Source: UBA7672 sp041398245
Lineage (GTDB): Bacteria; Pseudomonadota; Alphaproteobacteria; Caulobacterales; Hyphomonadaceae
DNA: 64,000 nucleotides
Direction of reading: 5' to 3'
NCBI GenBank assembly: GCA_041398245.1
Contig: JAWKVC010000014.1
Location: 1-64,000 of the forward strand
Shown: positions 36,148 to 46,134 of the stretch, in pieces
Numbering within the stretch: position 1 is the stretch's first letter
Layout: every line of letters begins with the position of its first letter
Notes under the pieces: model-generated
Told to the model about the DNA's origin: nothing
Databases searched by the model: none
The model's input: the letters and a program-made list of their open reading frames with translations, nothing else
Made by a program: the position numbers and the translations under genes

Positions 36148-37779
36148 ATGGAAGCTGGTGAGCGGACGATAAGCCGGATACTGACTGAACAGATCCGCTA
36201 CGAGATTCCGCCCTATCAGCGTCCCTACTCATGGGAAAAAGGAAACGTCGAACAACTTCTTGAGGATGTCTGGGACGCCTACGAGGCGAATGACGCTGAA
36301 TACTTCATTGGCTCCCTGATCACCATAGAGAGAGAGAAGGATGCGCTGTACGAGGTTGTCGATGGCCAGCAGCGCCTGACCACCCTCAACCTGATTTTCG
36401 CGAGACTCCGGGACGCAGTGGACGAACCCGCGAAGTCGAGCCTCGGCAAGCGGGTCTTGCCGCGGAACGAACTGACTGGGGAGGAGGAAACCCCGCGTCT
36501 GACCCTCCGACAGAGGGATCAGGGATTCTTTCGCCGGCATGTCCTGAGCGCTGAACCAATTCCGCAGAATACCCTGCGCACGATCCGCGCCGACCAGGAC
36601 GCTCCCAAACTGCGTATCACCGAAAATCTTGGCGTGATCGATGCGTTCATTGCGGATCGCGACCAGTCCACGCTCAAGCTGTTTGCCAATTACCTCCTGA
36701 CCAAGGTCTACGTCGTGTTCGTAACCACGGCGTCATGGCAGTCTGCTTACCGGCTCTTCAACGTCCTCAATGCCCGCGGCATGCCGCTTTCAAATGCGGA
36801 CCTGATCAAGAACCTGCTCTTCGCGCGCCTGGCAGGAGCTGCTGATCGCAACAAGGAGCTGGATGAGCGCTGGCTCGAACTCGAGGAGACAATCGGCATC
36901 GAGCGGATGGACCAGTTCCTGGGCAACCACCGCAACTCGATCGAGACCTCCAAGTCGCGAAAGTCCCTTCACGAGGAGTTCGAACCGTTAATCGCGGCAA
37001 GTGCCAGTCCCTTCGCCTTCCTGGACGGCGTTACGGCTTCGGCCAAAAACTATGTTCGTATCCAGGAGCTGGACTTCGACGATGCCGGCGCGCGTCGGTC
37101 GTTGCGGTCTCTGCATAGGGTGAAATTCGAGGACTGGATTGCGCCCTTGCTGGCGTACCTGAACCGGCCTGTCCCGGGTATGACCGAAGCAGAGTTCGTG
37201 CTCCTGCTTGAAAAGATCACCTATCAGAATTGGGTTCGCAGACTTGGCTTCACAGCACGTACAACGGTTTACTTTCAGCTGGTCGGCGGAATCCGTGACG
37301 GCAGGACGGCGGATGACATCCGCGCGATATTCCGCGAGGCAGGGCAGGATGAGGAGTTCAGAACGCTTCTCGATGGCGAGGTCTACGGTCGGCCATTTGC
37401 GCAGGCAGTGCTGTTGCGTCTGGAGGAGGCGGACCAGGACGAGTCAGTCACGAAGGACTACGCAGGCCGCATCACGATCGAGCACATCCTGCCCCAGACT
37501 ATGAAGGATCCATATTGGACGGAGCGTTTCACCGAAGATGATCAACGCCGATGGCTTCACCGCCTTGGGAATCTGGCGCTGCTGGCTGGCGGCAAGAACT
37601 ACAAGGCGCAAAACTACGCGTTCGACCGCAAGAAGAAGATCTACTCCGAACGAAACAGCAAGGTGTCGTTCGATACAACGAAGCAGCTTATCGCTCTGCC
37701 TCACTGGACTACCAAAACAGCGGGCGCGCGACAGCAAGAGATGATCGAAAACGCGATGCGTATCTGGTCAATCGGCTAG
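36148..37779 (+). CDS. GmrSD-like protein (DUF262 and DUF1524)
   Basis: This 543-residue protein has the two parts of GmrSD type IV restriction enzymes in one chain. The N-terminal DUF262 domain shows IPPYQRPYSWEK and VVDGQQRLTTLN, a ParB/sulfiredoxin-like NTPase motif. The C-terminal DUF1524 nuclease has ITIEHILPQ and a downstream RLGNLALLAG-N segment, an HNH-type site. Members cut modified phage DNA. The ATG at 36148 follows GGGGGA. It sits between hsdS and hsdR with 4 bp to hsdR, so it is read as part of the type I operon. Confidence 0.9.
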   Translation: MEAGERTISRILTEQIRYEIPPYQRPYSWEKGNVEQLLEDVWDAYEANDAEYFIGSLITIEREKDALYEVVDGQQRLTTLNLIFARLRDAVDEPAKSSLGKRVLPRNELTGEEETPRLTLRQRDQGFFRRHVLSAEPIPQNTLRTIRADQDAPKLRITENLGVIDAFIADRDQSTLKLFANYLLTKVYVVFVTTASWQSAYRLFNVLNARGMPLSNADLIKNLLFARLAGAADRNKELDERWLELEETIGIERMDQFLGNHRNSIETSKSRKSLHEEFEPLIAASASPFAFLDGVTASAKNYVRIQELDFDDAGARRSLRSLHRVKFEDWIAPLLAYLNRPVPGMTEAEFVLLLEKITYQNWVRRLGFTARTTVYFQLVGGIRDGRTADDIRAIFREAGQDEEFRTLLDGEVYGRPFAQAVLLRLEEADQDESVTKDYAGRITIEHILPQTMKDPYWTERFTEDDQRRWLHRLGNLALLAGGKNYKAQNYAFDRKKKIYSERNSKVSFDTTKQLIALPHWTTKTAGARQQEMIENAMRIWSIG

Positions 37780-37783
37780 CGGG

Positions 37784-38971
37784 ATGGCGGCAACTGGCAT
37801 CAACAGCGAGGACCGACTGGTGCAGGCGACGTTCGCCGCGCATCTGAAGGACAAGCTCGGCTGGGATGCTGTCTACGCCTTCAACACTGAGGTCTTCGGC
37901 CCGGACGGCACGCTCGGCCGCAAGGACACGACAGAAGCGGTACTCACGCGCGATCTACGCGTGGCGCTGGAACGCCTGAACCCGCATTTGCCGGCGGTCG
38001 CTGTCGCCGATGCCTTGCGGGCGCTCACCGTCCACGACTTCAGCCGCTCACTGATCCAGCACAATCAGGACTTCTCCCGTCTGATTCGCAATGGCGTGCC
38101 CGTCTCCTGGCGAGACGCCAATGGTCAGCGCCGTGACGCCCGCGCCCGCGTCATCGATTTCGAGAACAAGCCAGGCGCAAACCGCTTCCTGGCCGTCCGC
38201 GAGCTGAAACTGACTGGCCTGCGCACGCCGAACTACAACCGCCGCGCCGACCTTGTTTGCTTCGTCAACGGTCTGCCGCTGGTCTTCATCGAGTTGAAGG
38301 CGGTCTACAAGAACATCCGCGCCGGTTTCGACGGAAACCTGCGCGATTACATGGACGAGAACGTCATCGCCCATGCCTTCCACCACAACGCCTTCCTGAT
38401 CGTCTCGAATGGAGACCGTGCCCGCTATGGCTCGATCACCAGCGAATGGGATCACTTCTACGAGTGGAAGCGGCAGGAGGAAGCCGACAAAGGCAAGGTG
38501 GACGCCGAGGCCCTGCTGGACGGCATGCTGGCGCATGACCGTCTGCTCGATATCGTCGAGAACTTCATCCTGTTTGATGAGAGCAAAGCTGGCAGGACCC
38601 GGAAGGTGGTGGCGCGCAATCATCAGGTGCTCGGGGTCAACCGCGCTGTTGCTTCGGTTGCTCATCAGGAAGCACTGAAGCGCAAGTTTCCGCCCGAAAA
38701 GCGGCTTCAGCATCGCGCCATCGAGCTGCCGTTGGAGAAGCGCGCAATCGCCGATCAGAAGCGACAGGACGAGGCCAACGAAGCTGGCGTGCCGGCCTTG
38801 CCTTCATTCATTCCCGAAGGCCCGATCAACATCATCGAACGCGCGCACCCGGACCTCGGGGCTCGCCTTGGCGTGTTCTGGCACACGCAGGGCAGCGGCA
38901 AGAGCTACTCCATGGCTTTCTTCGCAGAAAAGTCCGGCGCAAGGTCGAGGGCACTTTCACCTTCCTGCTGA
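37784..38971 (+). pseudogene. hsdR: hsdR, N-terminal fragment (nuclease domain and Walker A)
   Basis: HsdR is the motor and nuclease subunit of type I restriction enzymes. This 395-codon frame covers the N-terminal nuclease domain (FIELKAVYKN, the ExK of the PD-ExK site) and motor motif I, VFWHTQGSGKSYSM. After AFFAEK the frame goes wrong and stops within 13 codons. Restoring one G near 38932 gives the expected VRRKVEGTFTFLL and runs into the next fragment. It is the first of three lesions in this gene. Confidence 0.88.
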
Positions 38972-40614
38972 TGACCGACAGGCAGGACCTCGACAGTCAG
39001 ATCTATAAGACATTCGTGGGCACGGGCGTGGTCGAGAAGGACGCGCCGCGCGCTTCATCAGGCGCCGACCTTGAAAGGCTGCTCAAGGAAAACCACCGCT
39101 ACGTCTTCAGTCTGATTCACAAGTTCAATCAGGACGTCGACCCGAAGAAGCCCTATAGCGAGCGCGACGATATCATCGTGATCTCCGACGAGGCGCACAG
39201 GACGCAGGCGGGACGTCTCGCCCGCAACATGCGCCTTGCCCTGCCGAATGCCGCCTTCATCGGCTTCACCGGTACGCCGCTATTTACGCAGGACGAGATC
39301 ACCCGGCGCATCTTTGGCGACTATGTCTCGCAGTACAATTTCAAGCGGTCGGAAGAGGACGGCGCAACCGTCAAGCTGGTCTACGAAAACCGGGGGGAAA
39401 AGCTCGGTTTGGCCCATGCCGATCTGAACGAGCGGATGGCCGAACGAATTGAGCAGGCTGATCTCGACCCGGATCAGGCAGCACTGCTCGATAAGCTTCT
39501 CGGAAAAGACTATGAGGTCGTTACCGCTGACGAGCGCCTCGACAAGATTGCGGCGGACTTTGTCGAGCACTGCGCGGCGCGGTGGGAGTCGGGCAAATCC
39601 CTGTTCGTCTGCATCGACAAGATTACCTGCGCGCGCATGCTTCAGCGGATCGAACCGCGCTGGAAGGCCAAGGCATCAGCGGTGCGAGCCGCATTCGCCG
39701 CCAAGCAGGCCGAGGCTGCGGCGGAGAGCGACCAGGCCTTCCGGTCCGCATTGGCCGATCAGGCGAGCAAGCTGGAGAAGCAGGCTGACTGGCTCGATGA
39801 AACGATCGTCGAAATCATCATCAGCGAAGCCCAGAACGAGGTTGGCGATTTCAGGAAATGGAATTTTGACATCATCCCCCATCGGGAGCGGATGAAGAAG
39901 GGGTTCGAGGTCCCCGGTGGCGATCGCGTCGATGTGGAGACCGCCTTCAAGGACCCCAAGCACCCTTTCCGTGTGGCAATCGTCTGCGCCATGTGGCTGA
40001 CAGGTTTCGACGTGGAATGTCTTTCGACCCTTTACATCGATAAACCAATGAAGGCGCACACGCTGATGCAGGCCATAGCGCGGGCAAACCGTGTCTATCC
40101 CGGCAAGGATCACGGCCTGATCGTCGACTACAATGGAATGCTCAAGAGCCTGCGCTCCGCGCTTGCGCAGTACGCACTCGGAGATGATGGCGCGGGAAGC
40201 GGGGAAATCGTTGCGCCGATCGAAGAGCGCGTTCAGGCGCTTATCGAGGCCACCGAGGCAACCGAGTCGCACCTACGCGGCCTAGGCTTCGATCCGGCAG
40301 CGCTGCTTGGCGCGAAGGGTTTTGCCAGGATCAAGGGTCTCGCGGATGCAGTGGAGGCCGTCTACTCAAGCGACGCGGGCAAGCGACGCTTCGAAATCAT
40401 GGCGCGCGAGGTGTTCAATCGCTTCAAGGCGCTGCTTGTAGAGCCGAGTGCATGGGCCTTTGCTGAGCGACACGACAACATCGAGGCGATCTACAAGAAG
40501 CTCACCGAGCGACGCGACACGGCCGATGTGACAGCGCTTCTGAAGGAGCTACATCGAATCGTCAACGAAGCGATTCGGACACAGGAACCTGGGCGGACCA
40601 GGCCGAGGGACTGA
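38971..40614 (+). pseudogene. hsdR: hsdR, central fragment (helicase motor)
   Basis: The 547-codon frame continues HsdR from TDRQDLDSQIYKTF. It has motif II ISDEAHRTQ (a DEAH box), motif III FIGFTGTPLF and motif VI QAIARANRVYPGK. The ATG at its start overlaps the previous stop as ATGA, which mimics a gene start but lies inside a conserved motif. It ends after TQEPG because one G is missing from a run near 40591; the correct frame would read ADQAEGLTFDL. Confidence 0.88.
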
Positions 40615-40640
40615 CGTTCGACCTCGGCAAGCTGATCTGA

Positions 40641-41207
40641 AAGCTGCGCGATGAGTTCGCTAAAAAGGTCAGACGGAAGGCCACTGCGCTGCAGGAAATC
40701 CGTGACATCGTCGAACAAAAGCTCGCCAACATGCTGGCGCAGAACGCGACGAGGATGGACTTCCAGGTCAAGTACGAGACTATCATCGCCGACTATAACA
40801 ACGAGAAGGGCCGGGCGACGATCGAGGAAACCTTCCGGCTGTTGGTCGAGCTGGTGCACAGCCTGGATGAAGAGGAGGCGCGAGCAGCGCGTGAGGGGCT
40901 CAGCGACGAAGAGTTGGCGTTGTTTGATCTGTTGAAGCGGGATGATCTTGGCAAGGCTGAACGCGAACGCGTCAAGCAGGCCAGTCGCGAGATGCTTGCT
41001 GCGATCAAGTCACGCTTGGCTGAACTGGACCGGTTCTGGGAGAAAGAGCAAACCAAGGGCGAGGTGGAGACCTTCATCCTCGACGAGGTCTTCCTCAAAC
41101 TACCCTCGCCACCGTTTACCGAACACGAGAAACAGCGGGTGGCCAATGACGTCTATGCGCACATCTGGCAGCAGGCGATGGCAGGCAGATTGAAGGCAGC
41201 GGCGTAG
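40641..41207 (+). pseudogene. hsdR: hsdR, C-terminal fragment
   Basis: This frame is the DUF3387-like C-terminal helical part of HsdR (KLRDEFAKKVRRKATALQ, RVANDVYAHIWQQ), needed to bind the HsdM/HsdS complex. It is cut off from the motor by the frameshift near 40591 and by an in-frame TGA at 40638. The first possible start is at 40731, which would give a 158-residue peptide. Three lesions together suggest real decay rather than one base-calling error. Confidence 0.85.
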
Positions 41208-41279
41208 TGAGGCGAACGGAGCGCGTGCGGAATGGCACGTAATTGCACTAATTGTTTGATTTCTGATGCGCCGCGGTCG

Positions 41280-42206
41280 TCAGCGGTACGAGGCAGAACT
41301 GACCAGCACTACATGCTGATCCTCCGGCCGCCGCGCCTTGGGATCCAGATCGAGCCCGAGCCTGTGCTTGGTGTAGTAGGCGAGTGCTTTGCGGACCTTC
41401 AGATCAGCTGAGCCCCCGCGCATCCCGTAATCGCGTTCGATCACTTTCCTCTGCGCCGGAGATAGCCCGGGGTTCGGAGCAATGGTCAGCGTGACCCAGC
41501 TGGTCCAGTCCGCATCTGTGTTCGCCTCTGCCTGCGCAGGGCCCTGCAGGCTCGCGCCAGAAAGCCGCCCCAGCACATAGTCCTTGAATGTCCCATCTTC
41601 CGCATCGCGCGCCCGCGCGTGCCAGCGGAATCCGTCGAAGGCGAGGGCGTGCGGCTCGATCCGGCGCAGGCGTCCGTCGGTCTGCGAGAACGAGACATAA
41701 TGCGCCGAGACCTGTCGCGTCTCGCGAATGGCGCGGATGATCACGCGGAGTGTCTCAGGATCGACGGGGCGCACTGGCGCAGGCGCAATGCCAAGCGACA
41801 GCGCGCCGATCAGCGGATGATCTCCGGCGACGCCCTCCGCCGTCAGGCGCAGGCGGCTCAACAATTCGGCCGTGTCCGGGTTGAGGAACCGCGGTGCGAA
41901 GGCCGGCGCTGCGCGATAGGTCTTGGCGCTCTTGTCGTAGACGAGGTTGTGAGGCGCGAGCTCCTGATAACGCGTGAGGTCGCCCGAGGCCTGCTGCTCG
42001 GAAATGCCGAACCGCTCGATCAGGTCGCGCCGGTTGACGCCGTCGGTCCAGAAGACGGATTCCTCCAGGAATGTCAGCCGCGACAGCGTCGCCCAGGCGA
42101 GGCCCGCTGTGTCCGGGGCTGGCGGTACGCCAGACTTCCCGCCGCGGCGGCCTTGCGCCGGTTCGCCCTTCGGGCCGCCGCTTGACTCGCGCTTGCGTGT
42201 CGACAT
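41280..42206 (-). CDS. WYL-domain regulator of CapW/BrxR type
   Basis: CapW and BrxR are winged-helix repressors that control phage-defence operons and respond to nucleotide ligands or damage through a WYL domain. The 308-residue protein has the typical N-terminal winged helix DGVNRRDLIERFGISEQQAS with DLTRYQELAPHNLVYD, then the WYL domain (VSAHYVSFSQTDGRLRRIEPHAL) and a C-terminal WCX-like part. I chose the ATG at 42206. A perfect GATGCATC palindrome lies just upstream at 42211-42218 and could be part of an operator. It is convergent with the hsdR remnant. Confidence 0.88.
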   Translation of the reverse strand: MSTRKRESSGGPKGEPAQGRRGGKSGVPPAPDTAGLAWATLSRLTFLEESVFWTDGVNRRDLIERFGISEQQASGDLTRYQELAPHNLVYDKSAKTYRAAPAFAPRFLNPDTAELLSRLRLTAEGVAGDHPLIGALSLGIAPAPVRPVDPETLRVIIRAIRETRQVSAHYVSFSQTDGRLRRIEPHALAFDGFRWHARARDAEDGTFKDYVLGRLSGASLQGPAQAEANTDADWTSWVTLTIAPNPGLSPAQRKVIERDYGMRGGSADLKVRKALAYYTKHRLGLDLDPKARRPEDQHVVLVSSASYR

Positions 42207-42369
42207 AGTAGATGCATCCAATAAATAGATGGGTCGGATTACAGGACCAATCTAGCAATGCGACGATTCGGTGCGCAAGCGAACCGCGCAGGTCCTGCCG
42301 GTGCGAACGGAAAACTGCGCGCCTCTTGGGGTGGTTCAGGGGCGGACAACCAGGTGCAGGAGCGACGCC

Positions 42370-43989
42370 ATGATCGCAGTCTCTCTCAGACAAACGGGCC
42401 TTCGCCGGATGAGCGCGGGGCTCACGACGTTCCGCGAAGCGTTCCTGGACGCCGGGCGGGGGCTATACGCTATGCTGAGCGGCTCCGGCCTGTTCATCGC
42501 CGGGGTCGCGTTGACGCCATGGATGTGGATCAGCCGTTCCTTCACCCGGCCCGCGTCCACAAAGCTGGACAAAGCGCCGCGCTGGAAGCGGTTTGTGAAT
42601 GCATGTCGACGCCTGGGTGAGACTGCGCTCGGCTGGGTGCGATTTTCGCTGGTGGCGGGTCTGGTAATCGTCGGACTCGTCCTTGCCCTCGACAACATGG
42701 ATGCGTCGCTTCGCGAAGTCCTCATCAATCCGGCAAACATCATCTATCCCATCCTCTTCTTTCTGGCGCTTGGAATCCTGTATCTGGCGGGATGGCTTGT
42801 GTTCCGGCTGGGGCGCGCGTTGCTTGCTCGCCTGCGTAGGCGTCTGACCCGACAGGGCCTGCTGGGGCTTGGCTTGCTTGCCGTCGTGATGGTGTCCGGG
42901 GCTGCCGGCGCAATTCTCTATGCCAGCCTGAAACCCACGCACCTCATCGCGCTGATCGCCGGTGTGGCTGTGCTGGCAGGCCTGGCCGGATTTGCGCTCG
43001 TCTCCTTCGGGCCGTCGGGTATGTCGATCTTCAATGTCGGCAGGTGGGGCCGGGCGTCGGCTGGCCCGTCGGGACGGCGGCTCCAACCACACGCCAACAA
43101 CAGGCGCCCTCTCCAGTCCGCGAAGGCCGCCCGTCAGCCGCTCATCAGCAGTCCGTCGCCGGGAGCTGCGATGCTTATGCTTGGATCCGAAATCCCTGCG
43201 GCGTCCGCTGGCGGCGCCCACCTGGTTGAGCGCAGACGCAAAGGGATCGGTAAGTCCTGGTTCATGCCGCCGCTCTCTATCGATCGTACGGGCGTCATCC
43301 TTGTCATCGCTGTCGTCGTTGCAATCCTTCTGGCCTGGGGCGGGGGAGAATTGCTCCTGCGGACAGCTCCGGGAACGCTGGAGCCCGTCGTCGCCCCGCT
43401 CGCACCTGCCGGGTCGCCCACGGCCGAGCGCGACGCAGGCATCCCCAGAGCCCCAGAGGTCATACAACTCGGCGCGGATGGTGAGCCGGCTGATGTCTCG
43501 TGGCGCTCGGGCTACCGCCAGTTGACCGCGCGCTTTGACGATGGACGCGCCATCCAGCAGCTGTCCTTGCCCACGACTGCATGTCGTGCCGCCGCGATCG
43601 TGGCGTTCGGCGCGGCATCGAGTGACGGGTCTGCCGCGCGAAACGACATGCTGGCCCAGCGGCGGGCGCGCTGGCTCGCAGACTGGGCGAACACGCAATT
43701 GTCCCGTTGTCCCGATCCAGTTCCTGTCGTGATTTCGGTGGCCTTGGGACAGGCGCAACTAGGTCTCCCGTTGCCGGCGCAGAGGGCTGTTCGCCTGCTT
43801 GCAATCCGGGACGAGGACATGCGCGACCCGGCATTCAGGTCAGATCCGACAATGCTGCGCGACATGGCGCGAACCTCATTCGAGGGTATGGACGCGTTCA
43901 CGCGTTTTGACGCGTGCATCGTCACGGCGCGCAGGGACGATCAGTTCTCGCAGGGCTGGCTACGCCCCTGTGGAGCACCTTGGCAATAA
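42370..43989 (+). CDS. multi-pass membrane protein of unknown function
   Basis: I do not recognise this 539-residue protein. It has about five hydrophobic segments: near residues 32-46, 90-107, 117-143, 165-185 and 190-212, and another near 315-333 (TGVILVIAVVVAILLAW). A basic loop of 100 residues lies between the fifth and sixth. The last 200 residues should be periplasmic and have QRRARWLADWANTQL, faintly like an OmpA-type peptidoglycan-binding helix. The ATG follows AGGAG. It is 29 bp before an acyltransferase-like gene and probably coupled to it. Confidence 0.7.
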   Translation: MIAVSLRQTGLRRMSAGLTTFREAFLDAGRGLYAMLSGSGLFIAGVALTPWMWISRSFTRPASTKLDKAPRWKRFVNACRRLGETALGWVRFSLVAGLVIVGLVLALDNMDASLREVLINPANIIYPILFFLALGILYLAGWLVFRLGRALLARLRRRLTRQGLLGLGLLAVVMVSGAAGAILYASLKPTHLIALIAGVAVLAGLAGFALVSFGPSGMSIFNVGRWGRASAGPSGRRLQPHANNRRPLQSAKAARQPLISSPSPGAAMLMLGSEIPAASAGGAHLVERRRKGIGKSWFMPPLSIDRTGVILVIAVVVAILLAWGGGELLLRTAPGTLEPVVAPLAPAGSPTAERDAGIPRAPEVIQLGADGEPADVSWRSGYRQLTARFDDGRAIQQLSLPTTACRAAAIVAFGAASSDGSAARNDMLAQRRARWLADWANTQLSRCPDPVPVVISVALGQAQLGLPLPAQRAVRLLAIRDEDMRDPAFRSDPTMLRDMARTSFEGMDAFTRFDACIVTARRDDQFSQGWLRPCGAPWQ

Positions 43990-44018
43990 TCTGGCGTATT
44001 ACATTCGCACGGAAGCAG

Positions 44019-45065
44019 ATGAACCCGCCCGAGTCGCAGTCAAGCAATCAAACGGCCGATGCCCTCATGCCGGTGTTCACCGATCCTGCGCATTTGTTGT
44101 CCTATGATCACCCCGCCTCGACGTGGAACAAGTTAGCGCTCCTGACACGTCAGCCGGATCCATTTTGCGCAACGACGGCCTGGCAGCTGTCATGGCGTGA
44201 GGCGGTGGATCCGGAGCGTGCCGTGATCGTGCGCGAGTGCCCAGATGGTCTGATCTGCCTCGCGCGCCACACGCTTGGCAGTAATATCGTCCTCGGTCCC
44301 ATCGAACGCATGTGGCTGTTTGGCTGCAACGTGCTAGGTGCGGCTGGCGTCGATCTCCTCGAACAGCTGCTCCGCGATTCCGCCTCGGAAGCTGCGGGCC
44401 TGGGGCGGCGTTTCGTAGTATCCGGGCTCGATCCCGACGGCCCCTTGGCGGTGGCCATCCGTTCCCGCCTCTCGCCCTATGCCGCGTTCAGATGGGTCAA
44501 GCAGGACGTGCAATGCGCCGCGTCGCTCGAAGGTGGACTCGATGGCTTCCTGTCGCGGCGCTCGGCCAACCATCGCAAGAAGCTGCGCCAGGCCATCCGT
44601 CGGGCGAAGGCGGCAGGTATCGGGTTCGAGCGTCATGCGCCCGCCTCAGCGCACGAGGCCGGCGCGGTGTTCGCCCGCATGCTGGCCGTCGAGCGACGCA
44701 GCTGGAAGGGGATCGCCCGTCAGGGCATGGACGGTCCCATGACGCGCACGTTTTACGGGGCCATGCTGCGGCGGCTGGCATTGGCGCGCGAAGGTCGCGT
44801 GATGTTCGCCACGCATGAGGGCAAGGATATCGGTTTCATCTTCGGTGGCATGGCGGGCGCCATCTACCGGGGTCAGCAGTTCAGTTTCGATGACGCCTGG
44901 CGCGACATGTCGATCGGCAATGTGCTCCAGTACGAGCAGGTCGCCTGGCTCTGCGAAGAGGGCGCCCACCGCTACGACATGGGACCGCTGCGGGGGGGCC
45001 TCATGGAATACAAGGCGCACTGGACGGAAATCCATCTGCCGATGGAGGCGTGGATTTCGTCGTGA
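44019..45065 (+). CDS. GNAT-type acyltransferase (BioF2/CelD-like)
   Basis: The 348-residue protein has a C-terminal GNAT fold of the Acetyltransf_6/CelD group, often used in polysaccharide or peptidoglycan-related acyl transfer. The segments FLSRRSANHRKKLRQAIRR, IGFIFGGMAGAIYRGQQ and LQYEQVAWLCEEGAHRYDMG match the FemAB-like layout. The ATG at 44019 follows GGAAG; a later ATG at 44068 is possible. It is linked to the membrane protein upstream, suggesting surface modification. The substrate is not known. Confidence 0.8.
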   Translation: MNPPESQSSNQTADALMPVFTDPAHLLSYDHPASTWNKLALLTRQPDPFCATTAWQLSWREAVDPERAVIVRECPDGLICLARHTLGSNIVLGPIERMWLFGCNVLGAAGVDLLEQLLRDSASEAAGLGRRFVVSGLDPDGPLAVAIRSRLSPYAAFRWVKQDVQCAASLEGGLDGFLSRRSANHRKKLRQAIRRAKAAGIGFERHAPASAHEAGAVFARMLAVERRSWKGIARQGMDGPMTRTFYGAMLRRLALAREGRVMFATHEGKDIGFIFGGMAGAIYRGQQFSFDDAWRDMSIGNVLQYEQVAWLCEEGAHRYDMGPLRGGLMEYKAHWTEIHLPMEAWISS

Positions 45066-45242
45066 TGGGGCGGTGGCTCTGCGATGCCGCTTCAGCGCCA
45101 TGGTTCGCCATCCTGGCGCGCCGCGCAGTACTCAGGTGTGCAATTGCGGAAGCCAAATCATTTCGCGGGAACGCTGCGCCGTTGGCCGAACGGCTACTCA
45201 GAAGAGCAGGTCAGCTGCCCAGCCTGAGGCGGTTATGGCGAG

Positions 45243-45710
45243 CTACTTTGAGCTGATAACCGCAACCGCGGCTGTTTCAAGACTGTGGAGGAAGATTGCC
45301 TGATCGATCCCGTGTTCATCTGGTTTCAACAATCCGACGAGCTCGGTGACACGCTTGGCTGCATCCCGCTCAACCTGCGCCAACATCTTTGTGCATGTAT
45401 CAAACTCGCTAGACGCCTTTGTGTAGGCGTCATTGAACGCATCTACCATTGGCTGCCGAACAACCTGGTTGGCTGTCTCCCGGTTCGCAAAGTGATTGAG
45501 GAAGTCGACCTGGTACTGTCGCCAGTATTGATCGTCGCTGCCATTACAGCGGACCCGTACAGCGTGCGCGCGCCCCAGGGCCCCTGACATAAATTCCAAA
45601 TTCTCAAGCGTGATCTTGTTCAGCGCGACGTAGTTGGTCACTGAAGGGTCTTCATCAACCCACACCCATGCGGGATTGGTCGCCAGACGATCATGCATAG
45701 CCGCACGCAT
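45243..45710 (-). CDS. hypothetical protein downstream of the TIR receptor
   Basis: An unrecognised protein of about 155 residues from the ATG at 45710. The segment LEFMSGALGRAHAVRVRCNG and the helices ANQVVRQPMVDAFNDAYTKA have natural composition. The open frame extends upstream in what is probably the shadow of the preceding frame. It overlaps that frame by 20 bp. Confidence 0.55.
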   Translation of the reverse strand: MRAAMHDRLATNPAWVWVDEDPSVTNYVALNKITLENLEFMSGALGRAHAVRVRCNGSDDQYWRQYQVDFLNHFANRETANQVVRQPMVDAFNDAYTKASSEFDTCTKMLAQVERDAAKRVTELVGLLKPDEHGIDQAIFLHSLETAAVAVISSK

Positions 45711-46134
45711 GATCGTCTCGGTCGTTGGCGTCGCTGGGTCGTCCGCTGCCTTTCTCTCTGCTGTAGCGGAACATCGCCAATACCGTGATGTCTGACGACA
45801 GGAGCACGGTGCCGTATTCCAGATGATCACCGGAGCGGCTGTCGAACGAGGCCGTTTCGTGTCCACCCATCTCCTGCCTGGGGGTCCGGTATCCGCGATG
45901 CCGGCTCAGGATGCGAAGAAGTTCGTCTCTGACCTTGGCGTCGACCCGCGACGAGCCCTCACTGGTCGCTGATGCCTGTTCCGGCGTTGTCCATTTTGCT
46001 ACGGCAAAGGGCCGGGAGTCCTCGATTGCGGCGTATGCCGCCGCGAGCGACGCACTGTCGACCCGACATTCGTTGAGCAATGAGTAGATCGGACCTTGCG
46101 ATGGAGCAGGCGGCTCAAAGCATCCGGTGAGCAC
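45691..46134 (-). CDS. hypothetical fragment overlapping the TIR gene
   Basis: A frame of 147 codons with natural composition in its middle (ECRVDSASLAAAYAAIEDSRPF). It starts at a GTG inside the end of the TIR-transpeptidase gene, with LTGCFEPPAPSQ, which looks like a lipobox without its hydrophobic helix. It may be the displaced remainder of the TIR protein or of a lost lipoprotein. A frameshift or deletion near 46140 is likely. Confidence 0.45.
   Translation of the reverse strand: MLTGCFEPPAPSQGPIYSLLNECRVDSASLAAAYAAIEDSRPFAVAKWTTPEQASATSEGSSRVDAKVRDELLRILSRHRGYRTPRQEMGGHETASFDSRSGDHLEYGTVLLSSDITVLAMFRYSREKGSGRPSDANDRDDHACGYA

Noticed and set aside
38971..40614. A separate second restriction gene starting at 38971
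   Set aside because: The ATGA overlap looks like a gene start, but the ATG is inside a conserved HsdR segment and the Walker A motif is in the previous frame, so this is a frameshift.
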